Of a stretch of DNA of 64,000 bases, positions 33,773 through 46,032 are shown in pieces. Under the pieces are notes generated by a model. It ran no database searches, had not been told where the DNA came from, and was given only the letters and a program-made list of their open reading frames with translations. The first letter of the stretch is position 1. The number at the start of each line of letters is the position of its first letter. Both the position numbers and the translations under genes were made by a program. The stretch is from assembly GCA_001414485.1 (NCBI GenBank), contig LLEY01000064.1:186001-250000 (forward strand), written 5' to 3'. Origin of the DNA: Calycina herbarum. Its lineage: Eukaryota > Ascomycota > Leotiomycetes > Helotiales > Pezizellaceae.

Positions 33773-36700
33773 TATATAATAGAACTAGAAGTAGATATAG
33801 ATAACTAGAGGTCTTATCTCTTAGTATATCTACTCTTTAATATATATAATAGTTATATATATATTACGTAATATTAGACTTTATATTTCGCTAGATATAC
33901 CTTAAGCAAAGGATCTAGTAGGTCTTATCTCGTCTAGAGTAGACTAGTAGTACTTAGTCGTATACTTTATAGATTAGGTCTATTTATAAAGTATTAATAT
34001 CTAGTACTATTAAGTAGCCTTAATAAAGCACTAGGTCTTCCTCTAAAATATATAAAGAGTCTTCGTTATTCTTAGCTTATAATCGTAAAGCTTAAAGTGT
34101 CTTAGTATTCTTATTTACTTTATAGATTCGTTTAGAGAGTATAAGAGACTTCTAGAAGTAATCGTCGTCGACTAGAGCTAGTATAATAGAGCTTATTTTA
34201 ACCTCGAGGTCTTTAAGTACTTCTATATTAACCTATTCTTTCGTTAAGAGCGTATAGATCTAGTATTATTCTTTTAGCTTCTTCTAAGTCTATAATTCGT
34301 TTGTTTTTTATATTAAAGTATCTATCTTCCTATTCTTCTTTCTAGAATAGTATATTACTATAAAGTAGTATTTAGCTAAAGCTTTAGCCTATCTAGCTTA
34401 ACGTGTAGTAAGCTACTTAGTTATTATAAAGTACTTAAGTACTTTATAGTTAGTATAAATATAAACTTTCTTATATATACTTTATAATTCTAGTCTCTAT
34501 TCTATAAGCGAGTATACGATTATAAGTATCTCTTTATTATAAATCTCGTAATTATACTTAGCTAAGAATATAACCTTACTAAAGTAAGCTACTAGGTACT
34601 ATTCGCCGTCTACTTACTATTATTATAGTATTCTAGCGATTATTCTATCTAAGACGTCTATCTTAATTATTATAGAAAGCTCTAGAGAGTAGTAGTAAAG
34701 AGCTAGTACTATTATAAGATACTCTTTCAGCTTCTTAAAAGCGATCTAGTAGCTTTTATCGAAGTTAAAGAGTACGTTATCCTTTATAAGATATATAAGT
34801 AGTTTTATAATAATTCTATAATTATATATAAACCTCTAGTAGAAGTTATAAAAGCCTAGAAAGCTCTAGACACCTTTTACTATATCTAGTACTTACTAAT
34901 TCTAGACTACTATAACTTTTTCTAGATCTACTTTAATACTATTAGTCTCGATAATAAAGCTAAGGTATTTTATCTTCTTAATATTAAATTCGTATTTCTT
35001 AATATCTACTTATAAGTTAATATCTCGTAGTTACTAGAGGACTTTTTATATATGTTTCTTATACTCTAATATATTTAAAAAATAGATAAGAATATCGTCT
35101 AAGTAAGTAGAGTAGAAATCGTCTAAATAGTTAAAAAGTATATTATTTATATACTACTAGTATATAGATAGTTTATTTATAAGTCTAAAAGGTAGAACCT
35201 TATACTTATACGTTTTATAACATATATAGAAAGTAGTTAGTTCTTTAGAATTAGAATCTATTTATATATAATAGAAAGCTTAATAGATATCGAGTTTTAT
35301 AAAGATATAAGCTTAACTAATATAGGTTAGCGTTTTATTAATAAGAGGAAGTAGATAGTAGTTTTTTTAAGTAAGGTTATTAAGCTTCTAGAAGTTAATA
35401 TAAAAGCGTAATCTTCTGTCTATCTTCTTAATAAACAGTACTAGAGTAGTAAAAGAGGACTAGCTATACTCTATAAATCTCTTATAAAGGTTATCTAAGA
35501 TATATTCCTTTATAGTAAGTAGTTCTTTAGTTAACATCTTATATAGTAGAGAATATTTAAAAGTATCTATTCCTTCTAGCTGTATTTTATAGTTATAATA
35601 TTAGTAAGATAGTAGAGTATCTAAAGCTTCTTTTAAGAATATATCTATAAAATCTATATACTTCTCTAGAACCTCTAGTATTACTATATAATCCTCTTCT
35701 CGTCTAGTTATAATACTATTAATCTTATATAAGCTAGTAGTAAATATCTCGCTGTCTTTCTAAAGTAAATAGTAGTATATTTCTACTATAGATATAGTAG
35801 AGATATTAATTATTATAGAAGGTTCTTACTTTAAAAAGGGCTTTTATTAATAGACTAGAGTAAGTACTTTCTTAAGTAATCCCTCGAGTTCCTGTTTTAT
35901 AATCCGGTATTATACTTATATAGAAGACTAGTAGTTACTTTTATAGATTATAAGTACGTATTCTAGATATTCTATTATACTAAGTTCTAGAATAGATTAG
36001 CTATTCTATCTCTATAATTCGTCTATTTCTATTATAAGATTATAAGCGTCTATCTGATTCTAGTAAAAGAGTATAGAGTTCTTAGAACGAATAGCTTTAT
36101 ATAAGAGAGAGGTAGACTACTAAGTAGAGAAGTAAGGCTTAAGTTTCTCTAGCTAGAGTAACTTTTAATAAGTTACGTCGATATTAATATAAAAGTATTC
36201 AAAGAATTTTTAGCTAAGGATAACGTTATATAATCCTAGGTCTAGTAGAATAAAGAGTATATTAAAGAATTTATAGCTATCTAATATATAATTAGAGAGA
36301 AGGTAGTAAGTAGCTTTTCTACTAATCTCTCTATTATATCTGTGAATCTTTATAAGTATAGAAAGTCTTTTTATTTTAAGAATATAGAACTTCGCTAAGT
36401 CGTAGCTAAATTAGACGTCTATAAAAGAGAATATATTTACTCTAAGGTTACTAAGAGTAGTAGTTTATATACTATATCTATTAATTATTATTATACTAGG
36501 TAAAGTAAACGCTTTTCTACTAACTAATAACTATAGATTAATCTTAGAGAGATTAATCTTATATTTACCTAAGGTAGAGTCTTCTCTTAGATATAGTCGT
36601 TTCCTAACTTAGATCTAGCTTCTTCTTTCTTCTCTAGCTCGCTTAAGTCTATCTTCTTATAGACTCTTAGCTATAGACAGGACTTGATATAATAGCTAAC

Positions 36701-37142
36701 TTCTCTATAGTTATAATACGTATTAGTAGAGAGGTAAATACTAGCTACGTAAGTAGGAATTTCTAGAGAACGTATAGCTATAGCTGTATTCGTAGCTATA
36801 GCTATAGTAGATAGATACTTACTTATACGCTTTCTAGCTTTTTCTTCTATAATATCTTATAAGTCGTTGTCGACGCTACTAGTAAGAGTATAAAAGAGGT
36901 CTATGTCTCTCTTAGCTTAAAGTCTAATAATAGTAAGAGCTTATCGAAGGTTAATAGTTAGCTTATTAAAAAGGTTATTAATTCAGTCTTACTTTAGAGC
37001 CTTAGACTTATCTACTAGCTTCTAGAACTTCGCTTAAAACTCGTAGAACGTCTCTTAAGCTATTTATAGCTCTTAGTACTTCTTATAAGCTTTGTTATAA
37101 ACGTATAAACTAACTATAATATTATAGAAATAAGCTAGTATC
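33773..37142 (-). pseudogene. family B Gypsy pol relic (RT, RNase H, start of integrase)
   Basis: The minus-strand remains of pol between the two nested inserts. The RT block YLDDFYSTYLDDILIY lies at about 35090-35130. The RNase H end, similar to 55150-55270, lies near 34380. No frame is open beyond short stretches because Trp and Gln codons read TAG/TAA. Confidence 0.72.
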
Positions 37143-37374
37143 TGTTACGGCGCTGGTCTATAACACGTGATTCTCGGTCCTACACGTGACCGTCAGAGCT
37201 GCAACGCTTGGACGGATTTATAACGAGATTAAAGGCTCTTTATAGTTAGTAGGAATACCTCTTTTTCGTAGAGTATATATTCTATATTCCCTCGTTCTTA
37301 GAACTATAGCTTTAAATTCTCGAATATATATATATATACTCTTATACCTTTGTCTTTAGATATAGATCGTGATA
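37143..37374 (+). repeat. 5' LTR of family A element
   Basis: 232 bp, least damaged copy, containing intact CACGTGATTC and TACACGTGACC motifs. It is preceded by duplication GTATC. Confidence 0.9.
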
Positions 37375-40300
37375 TTATTTAAAGCTTAACCCTTTTTACT
37401 CTCTACGAAGGATTATAATATCGACCGGATTCTACGCTTATAATAGCTAGAAGATCTTACACTTGTAATAGTGTGATTACGACCTTCCTTCTCTATCTAT
37501 AATAGCCTCTCTTCTTATAAACGGATCCCTCGAGTATCTCTGCGTCTATAACGACTTATCTCCTTAAAAGACACGCCTGTAATAGCTTATATAACCTTTT
37601 TTACAACCTCTCTCTACTTTCTCCTTCTTTCTTTCTAATAATATAATAGCTAATACTTGAAGTAGTTGTAGTAGAAAAGGGAAGACACCTACTAGCTCGT
37701 CTCGAACCGAACCTTAACAACCGGATAATACCTCTAGAGTCGCCTCTCCCTCGCCTACCTCCTCTACGATAAGCGAGCCTTCTACGGACAAAAACGTTCG
37801 TTTATAAGCTGAAATCCTCTCTTTACGTATATAACTCTACTAAACCCCGTTATCTGTAAACTACTCTAATAACCCTCTCCTAAGCCGCGAGTATATATAA
37901 GCCCTCTAAGAGGCTACTACCGACTCCTCCCGTTCCTGATTTAGTTCTAACAATTCTACTCGTAAGTTCTAAGATAGTAAGAAACTTAAGAACAGTATCT
38001 CCTCGTTATACAAGGCCTAGCAGATTATCCTAGCTAGTAAAATAAGAAAGAACCTCTTCGAGAACGAATAAGATAAACTTACCTTCGTCTTTATAGCTAC
38101 TTCCGGCGTAGTATAAGAGCACCTAGAACTATAGATAGATTTCGGTTCCTCTACCTTATTTATAGACGTTATAGATATACTTATATATCTAGATACCTTG
38201 TTCGTAGATAGTAACGAAGCTATAAAGGCTTATAAAGTCTTCTATAAACTCTTAATATAAGAGGACGAGACTTTTACTATGTTTAAAGTAACCTTCTTAA
38301 GCCTTATAACTAAGGCTTATATCCTGTTAAGTAAGTGGTCCGAAGATTTATACTAGAAGCTTACGCTAGCTCTCTAAGTAAGTATCTCGCTAGTCTGAAT
38401 CACTCTAGTAACCTTTAACCAGTTATATAACCGCTGTCACTCTGTCTATTAAGACGGGGTAACTATTAAGAAACGCCTTACAGCTCGCTATAACCGCCGC
38501 CTACTTATAAGAGGTTTCTCTACTAGCTACGGATCAACTTACTAACTTCTAGCTCTACGTACTACTATTAGTTATCCGCTAACTCAAAACCCGGTCCGTT
38601 ACTCTCTAGTTACGGACCGTAAGACTCCTTTGCCTACTCGTAAGAGTACGACTCCTGTCTAGGATATAGTAGACGTTATCTATTATAATTACGATAAACC
38701 TAGGCACTATACTAGTAAATGCCCTCTTCCTCGAAAACCCTCTATAGCTATTAAGCTATTAGAAGACGCTGAAAACTCGCTTATAAACTTCTATAGACTA
38801 TAAGCGTCTAGAGAAGAATCAGCTAACGAGGAACTTATCTATAAGAACTCGGGAAAAGAATAGCTCTAAAGTAAGTCTCCTCTTTAGAGTAAAATAAACT
38901 TAGATCTTAACCTCTTAATCTAAGTCGTATAATAGGCGGAAAGGCTTTTGTAACTATATATACTTTAATTAAGAATAGATATACTTTTAATACTACTAGA
39001 CTTATTAATACTAGAGCGAATAGATAGCTATTTATTAACACGGCTTTGGCTAACTAGTTAAGTTAATATTATAGATAGGCTATAGAAAAGCTGTTATATA
39101 TAATATTAATTACAGGGTTTAATAGATATAAAGGACTAGCGATTACTTGTATTATTCGCTTAATACTAAGTATCGACAGACGACAGTTTACTAATACGCT
39201 CTTTCTAATTACTAATATTAGCGGACACGATATTATTATCAGCTATTAATAGCTTATAAACGTAAACGTAAAGTTAGTAGTCTATAGCTATAAGATTAAG
39301 TAGCTAGAATCCCTTCCTCTAGTTTATTAATTCGATTACTTAGTACCTATTACTAGGGAATCGATAACTATCTCCTTATTAGACCTCTAGGCTTAGAAGG
39401 ATATAGAGAACTGCGACCTCTACTAGAATATTACAGAGGAACCTATATTAATCTATTTGATACTGCCTCGAAGCTAGCGCTAAACTATACTACTAGTTAC
39501 TCTTAAGGAAATTCTAGATAAAAGCTTTTAGTAAGACCTTGTCTCGGCCTAGAATAGAATATAAGTCCTTATTCCTAACTACTAACAACGTTGTCGATCC
39601 TCCTTAGGAAAACGTTTAGTTATAGACTATAAAGCAGCTATAAGCTTACTTATAGACATCTGTAAACCTACGGAAGACTTCGCTATTAATATCTATTATA
39701 TTAGAGCTGCTGCTTTTAAACTTAACCTTTAAAAGCATGATAACAAAGTCTTCTCTACTAGCTTATAAGAGATCGACTATACTCTTATAGATAGGTTACG
39801 AATAGAGCTCTCTTTAGTAGATTACGCTTTAGACGAATAACTAGTAGAATAGAACGTTTACTAGGAATATATAGACTTTAAAGATGTCTTTTTAAAGAGA
39901 GCTTTAAACGAGCTTCCTCTACTACGAAACTAAGTTAACTACTAGATCGAACTTATAAGTCTAAATACTCTATCGTATAGCCTATTATATAAGATAACGA
40001 CTAAGGAGCTTCTAGCTATAAAGCAGTATATCCTCGATAACCTCGATAAAGGGTTTATTATTCCTAGCTACGCTCTTTTCGCCTCTCTAATACTGTTTAT
40101 AAAGAAGCCTAACAGAAGCTTATAGCTCTATATCGACTACTAGAAACTTAATAACCTTACTTATAAGAACTAGCACTCTCTTCTACTAATCGACGAAACT
40201 CTTATACGAATTACTAGTACTAAAATCCTTATAAAGCTCGACATTTATTAAGCTTTTAACTGTATATATATAGAACTAGAGTTAGAAGAACTTATAATCT

Positions 40301-42948
40301 TTTAGACCTGTTATAGCACGTTTAAATACAAGGTGTTGCTTTTTAGCTTAACCAACGGTTCTACTATATACTAGAGGTATATAAATAGCGTTCTTATAGA
40401 ATATCTTAATAACTTTTATATAGCTTACCTTAATAACATTCTTATATACTCTGATAATAAGCTTAAATATATTAAACACGTTCGTAAGGTCTTAGAACAG
40501 CTCTATAAAGCTAGACTATAAGTAGATATTAAGAAGACAGAGTTCTACGTTACTTATACGAAGTACCTTGGTTTTATTATCTCTATAGACGGAATCGAAG
40601 TCGACCTAGAGAAGATCTTAGTAATCGTTTCCTAGAAATATCCTAGTACTATTAAGAGTATCTAGTCCTTCCTAGGTTTTTATAACTTCTATCAACGTTT
40701 TATTTAGGATTATAGACGGATTACTCGTCTACTGAACTATCTTATGAGAAAGGAAGTACTGTTTAAGTTCGACTTAGAATATAAGAAGGCTTTTAATACG
40801 TTAAAAGAAGCCTTAGTTACCGCCTCTCTCTTATACTACTTTACAGCTGATTTAGAGACTATGGTTAAGACTAACGCTTCTAACGGAGTAGTTATAGCTG
40901 TAATATTATAACGTATATCCGAAACCGAACCGTGGAGACCTATAGGCTACTTCTCGAAGACGATGAACCCTGCTAAGCTAAACTACTAAATCTACGATAA
41001 GGAGATATTAGCTATTATACGCTCTTTTAGACAATAGCGAGCGGATCTTACTTAGACTAGCTCCTAGATTAAGGTCTTCACCGATTATAAGGCTTTAGAG
41101 TACTTTATAACCTCTAAAACCTTAAACTAATAGTAAGCGAGATAGGTAGAGTTTCTATTAGAGTTCTATTTTATAATTACGTTTCGATTTAGTAAGTAGA
41201 ACGAGAAAACGGATATACTAATACGCCGAGACTAAGACGTTAACCTATAGAATAACCTAAAAGCGTCTATAAGATAACAAACCTTGCTTATATCTAATTA
41301 GTTAGATCTACGTATTACTACTCGATTAGAACCTTCTATAACGTTAGCTCTAGTTACCTTAGAACCCTCGCTTAACCTTGTTAACTAGTTACTTACTACT
41401 AACTATAACTCTTCGGACTTAGAAGACGACTAAACGAAAGCTACCCGCGGGTACTAAAACTAGATAATAGAGAACGGCTTACTTCTTTAGTAAAAGAGAC
41501 TCGTAGTTCCTAATTAAGGTATCTTATAGACGGACCTAATCTATAAGGCTTACGTATAAGTATCTACGGCTCACCCTAGACGGACAAAGACGGTAGCTAT
41601 CCTCGCTCGTAGATACTAGTAGAAAGGTTTATAGACGTCTGTAGAAACCTATATTAGTAACTACAAAGACTGTCGACGTGCTATAGTTCCTCGCGACTAT
41701 AAACCTGGGTTTTTATACCTATTACTAGTTCTAGAACGTCTCTAGTAGTATATTACTATAGACTATAAGTCTTTCCCTGCTAATAAACAAGGTTACGATA
41801 CCTTATAAGTAGTTACAGATCGCCTAACTAAGTAATCGGTCTCGATCCTCTATCTAAAGACAGTTATAGCCCGAGATATAGCTCGAATATATATTACGTA
41901 GATCTATCGAACCTACGACTATCTATAAAGTATTATTTTAGACCGTAGACTATAGTTTGTTTCTTCTTTCTAGTCTAAATTATACGGAATCCTTAGTATA
42001 AAGCTTAAGCTATCTACTACTTTCTATCTATAAACTAATAGATAAACTGAAATTATAAACCAATAGATTAATCAACGCCTACAGCCTTTTATTAGTTACT
42101 ATTAAGACAACTAGAGCAAACTTGTCTCTATTCTAGACTACGCTTAGCTTACGCTTCTATACGAGAGTCTAGGTAGGCTCTCGCTCTTTGAAGTAATTAA
42201 CGAATACGTAGCTACTACGTCCTTTAATTAGAACCGTCTAGATAAATCTATAACAGTCTACGAACAGCTTAACTAGACCGATATAGAAGCACTTATACAG
42301 AGAATATACGACACTTAGACTGTGGTAAAGGAATTAGTTAGTAAAGTATAAGACCGCTATATAAGGTCCGCGAACCGGATTCGAAGAGCAGTAGACTTTA
42401 ACGTAGACGACTTTGTTTAAGTATCGACTTGTAATTAGAAGACAGACCGGCTAAGCTATAAGCTAGATAGACAAAACGAGGGTCTGTTCTAGATTACAGC
42501 TCGCGAAGGACACTCTTTCTAGCTCGAACTACTAGACCACTTCTGTATATACCCCGTATTCCACCCGTCACTGCTCTGTAAGACCGCTATAGATCTGTTA
42601 CCTAGATAGGTAAACGAACCACCCCTGCTAATACAGGTTACAGATTAGGAAGAGTAGGAAGTAGAAGAAGTCTTAGCTATAAAAGCAGTTCGTAGAAAGC
42701 TCTAATACAGGGTTTAATAGTTAGGCTATAACCCTGATCTATAGTAGTATCTAGCCTTGAATTTTAAGTATTATCTATATAAATTATACGATTTTCACCT
42801 CGCTAATCTAGCCCGCGCTGGTCTGCTAAGAGCTTTATAAAGCTAGATACGAGGGTAGGAAGACGGAATAGACGATTACGATTATCTAATAGACGATTTA
42901 GTTGTAATACAAAGCTTATAGATAAGCTTTTTCTAAAAGAGGGGGTAA

Positions 42949-43180
42949 TGTTATAGCGCTAGTCTATAACACGTGATTCTCAGTCCTATACGTGACCGTC
43001 AGAGCTGTAACGCTTAGACGGATTTATAACGAGATTAAAAGCTCTTTATAGTTAGTAGGAATACCTCTTTTTCGTAGAGTATATATTCCGTATTCCCTCG
43101 TTCTTAGAACTATAGCTTTAAATTCTCGAATATATACATATATACTCTTATACCTTTGTCTTCAGATATAGATCGTAATA
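42949..43180 (+). repeat. 3' LTR of family A element
   Basis: 232 bp, aligned with 37143-37374 without gaps in the parts compared. It is followed by GTATC. Differences seen are C/T or G/A. Confidence 0.9.
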
Positions 43181-43879
43181 GTATCTTATTATAAGTAGTA
43201 AATCAGTTATTAGTATCGAACTTATATTTTAGATAAATATAATAACGTGCTTAGCTAGTAGTAGCGCGATATACCAGGTTTATCTTTACTTTCTTAGACT
43301 TGAAGTAGTCTATATTAATATATAGCTTTGCTATAATTTCAGTCTCTTAGGTATTATACGTAATCTAGTCGTTTTTTATTATAAACGTACGTAGATTCTC
43401 TACTTTACTAGTCTTCTTAGAAGACTAGGTAACCTTTTCAGCTTTAAGCTCTATAGAGGTATATTTATAATATATATATATTTCTACTACTTAAGAGATA
43501 GATCTAGTATTAACTTTAAAATAGTAGACCTTATCTATAAAAGTAGTTATTATCTAAAGAATTTATTATAAAGTATTATCGACTATAAGAGAAGAAGGTA
43601 ACTTAGACTTTACTACTGTAGAAGAGATAGTAGTACTATAGCTCGGGAAGAGGTCTTACTCTTTCGAGAGCTAGTATTAATAGTAGGTAGTAAGAATAAA
43701 GGTAAAAGCTCTTCGTCTAATAGCTTATTAAGCTAGCTAAGAGAGAAGCGTCGTAACTTATTACCGCGTACGAAGAGATTTACTATAAGGTAAATATATA
43801 TACTTTCGTTTATAAACAGCGTTGTCTGTTTTAGAATATTCGTATACCTTTCTAGGCGAGAGTATAAGTTTAGTTTTAG

Positions 43880-44062
43880 TATAACAGCTCTTTATAAATA
43901 TACTAAAAGAGATACTTATAGAATAATACTTATATTCGAAGAAAGCTAAACTAAAGAGAGAAGAGAACAGTTAGTATACTCTGTCTCTATTTATATATAC
44001 TAAGCGAGACTTCGGTAGAACCTCGGCACGTGATCCAGTCGTATATAACTAGGACTATTATA
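43880..44062 (-). repeat. 5' LTR of family B element
   Basis: 183 bp, partner of 30513-30695. It is followed on the plus strand by duplication CTAAT. Confidence 0.9.
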
Positions 44063-44123
44063 CTAATCCTATTCCTTTTAGAGAGAGAATAGTATATTAA
44101 CTCCTCCTCGCTCTCTACTACTA

Positions 44124-44585
44124 TATTACGAATCACGTACTAGCACGTAACTAAGTAAAGTCTAGGCGACGTTCTAATAGGATAAACACTATTATAACTC
44201 TGAAAGAAAGAAAGGATTAAATATAGTAAGATATATAATCCCGGGATCTTATTATAGTTATATTATATAACTTAGTTAGAAGTAGTTAGGTAATAGAGTC
44301 TAGTTTTAAGAAGCCTTAGAAATAGAGTTAGACTCTATCTTCGGGACTCCTACTAAGTAGGACTCTAATATAAACGAAAGATTCTATATAAGACTAGTAC
44401 GTCTACTATTAGATAGAAGCTTCGTACTTAACTTTAGTTATTAATCTTATTATCTTATTTAACATCTTTAATATAAGTAACGAGTTTACTTCTAAGTAAA
44501 TAACCCGGCGTATCTGTACTTCTTACCTATATACTAACCTTCGAGACTTAGTCACCTTTGTTTAGTTCGTTTAAGTTTCGTTATA
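44124..44585 (+). repeat. 5' LTR of the 44124-51757 element
   Basis: 462 bp, TATTACGAATCACG...TTTCGTTATA. Confidence 0.92.
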
Positions 44586-45599
44586 CTTTAAGTATCTGCT
44601 TAGAAGTTCAGTCGCTATAGCCCTAGTAACCCCCGCCGCAGTAGCTAGCCTAAATGCTAGTCGAGTCAACGTCGTAGGAATATCTAGAAGTACTACTAGA
44701 AGAACACCTGCTAGTATATAGTTAACTAGGAACGACGACAATATTAGTATACTAGACGCCTCTAAGCTCTATAAGGTCGAAGCACTTAAGTCTATTAAAG
44801 TTAAGATACTAGACACGTATTATAGAAAGTATAAGAAACTTAACTTATTTCTTCTCTAAATAGACATCTACTTCAACTTTAATACTAATAAATTCAAAGG
44901 CAATTATAACTTACGAACTATCTTAGCTATCTCCTACTTTAGAGGATTAGCGTTAGAATAAGCTTAGCTATATTTAAAGGACTTCTTTAAGAATAAGAAT
45001 AAAGATAAAAAGATAGAATTAACTAAGATTATATTTAAATCTTAGAGAGGATTTAAGACAACTATTAGAAAAGTCTTTAAAGAGTTTAATATAATTCGAA
45101 CTACTATATATAAGCTTTTAGAATTATACTAGACCGGATTAGTAATAGATTATACTAATGAATTTTAACGTTATAAGACGAAGTTAGAGTAGAATACTAT
45201 CGCTCTTATAGAACTCTTCTATAGAGGATTAAAGGTATATATCTATAAGGAAATAGCTAAATAGAATATATAATTCTTAACTATTATAGGTATAATTAAG
45301 GAAGTTGTCTAGTTAGATAACCGCCTATACGAATTTAGAAAGAGTAACTCTAGATATAGAGAAAAGAGTAAAGAGTTAGGAAAGTAGAAACACTTCTACG
45401 CTAAACATAGTAAGGAAGCGAATACTATATAAAAGAAAACCTTTCTAAAGAAAGAAGAACTTTCTTAAGAAGAGTAAAATCGTCGACGTAACTAGAACTT
45501 ATATTATAACTACAGCCTCTCTAGTTATAGAGTAAATAAGTATAGTAAGAAGAAAAACTCTAAGAGAAAGAAGTAAATCAATACTACTGTTTAATAATA

Positions 45600-46032
45600 A
45601 CGTGTATATATAGCGAACCGGCTAAACAAGCGAACCAGCTAACTGAAAACATACCTAAAATCGCGATTTTAACATTTTAATATCTCTACGAACTATTAAT
45701 CAAAAGTTTTAAAATTAAAACTTTGATTTAATTACTATATATATATTTAGAATTCTAAGTTTTAGACGTTATATGATTTTACTTAGCGATTCGCTTAAAA
45801 ACACTCTTATAATCTTGTCTTTTTTCTTCTTCTTTTAATAACTTTTTAATATAAATTAGCCTCAGTCTTATATTTTATAACTTTTATATTTATATAGTAA
45901 TAAAATCAAAGTTTTAATTTTGAAATTTTTAATTAACAATTCGTAAAGATATTAAAATATCAAAATCGCGATTTTAGATATGTTTTCAGTTAGCCGGTTC
46001 GCTTGTTTAGCCGGTTCGCTATATATATACGT
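45600..46032. mobile_element. 433-bp MITE with long inverted repeats
   Basis: The arms of about 150 bp (45600-45750 and about 45880-46032) are near-perfect inverted copies starting ACGTRTATATATAGCGAACC. Each holds a tandem subterminal motif AGCGAACCGGCTAA. TA flanks both ends (45598-45599 and 46033-46034), as in Tc1-mariner elements. The AT-rich centre has no reading frame. CpA/TpG sites such as AACTGAAAACATA are kept, so it is less RIP-damaged than the Gypsy element that hosts it, consistent with later insertion or with a size too short for RIP. Confidence 0.85.

Larger units (their letters stand above)
37143..43180 (+). mobile_element. Ty3/Gypsy element family A, complete, RIP-degenerate
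   Basis: 6038 bp with two 232-bp LTRs (37143-37374, 42949-43180) starting TGTTACGGCGCTGG or TGTTATAGCGCTAG, and duplication GTATC at 37138-37142 and 43181-43185. The plus strand, with RIP stops allowed, has a Gag with damaged CCHC knuckle (YYNYDKPRHYTSKCP near 38680), protease, RT (YLNNILIYS near 40430, DD changed to NN), RNase H (FTDYKALEYF near 41080), integrase about 41500-42300 and a C-terminal chromodomain near 42700-42840 (VQQLGYNPDLQQYLA). It lies inside the family B element. A fragment of the same family is at 57231-59828. Confidence 0.9.
30513..44062 (-). mobile_element. Ty3/Gypsy element family B, interrupted by Fot1 and a second Gypsy
   Basis: Two 183-bp LTRs (30513-30695 and 43880-44062) read TGTAACAGTCCTAG...GAGCTGTTATA on the minus strand. 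The target duplication CTAAT stands at 30508-30512 and 44063-44067. On the minus strand, with RIP stops allowed, Gag starts near 43860. The RT has YLDD-type YLDDILIY near 35090-35110, RNase H near 34700-34330, integrase about 34250-31000 and a chromodomain-like end near 30750-31000. A Fot1-like transposon sits in the integrase (31911-33770) and a family A Gypsy in Gag (37143-43180). Without inserts the element is about 5.6 kb. A plus-strand fragment of the same family is at 55148-57230. Confidence 0.87.
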
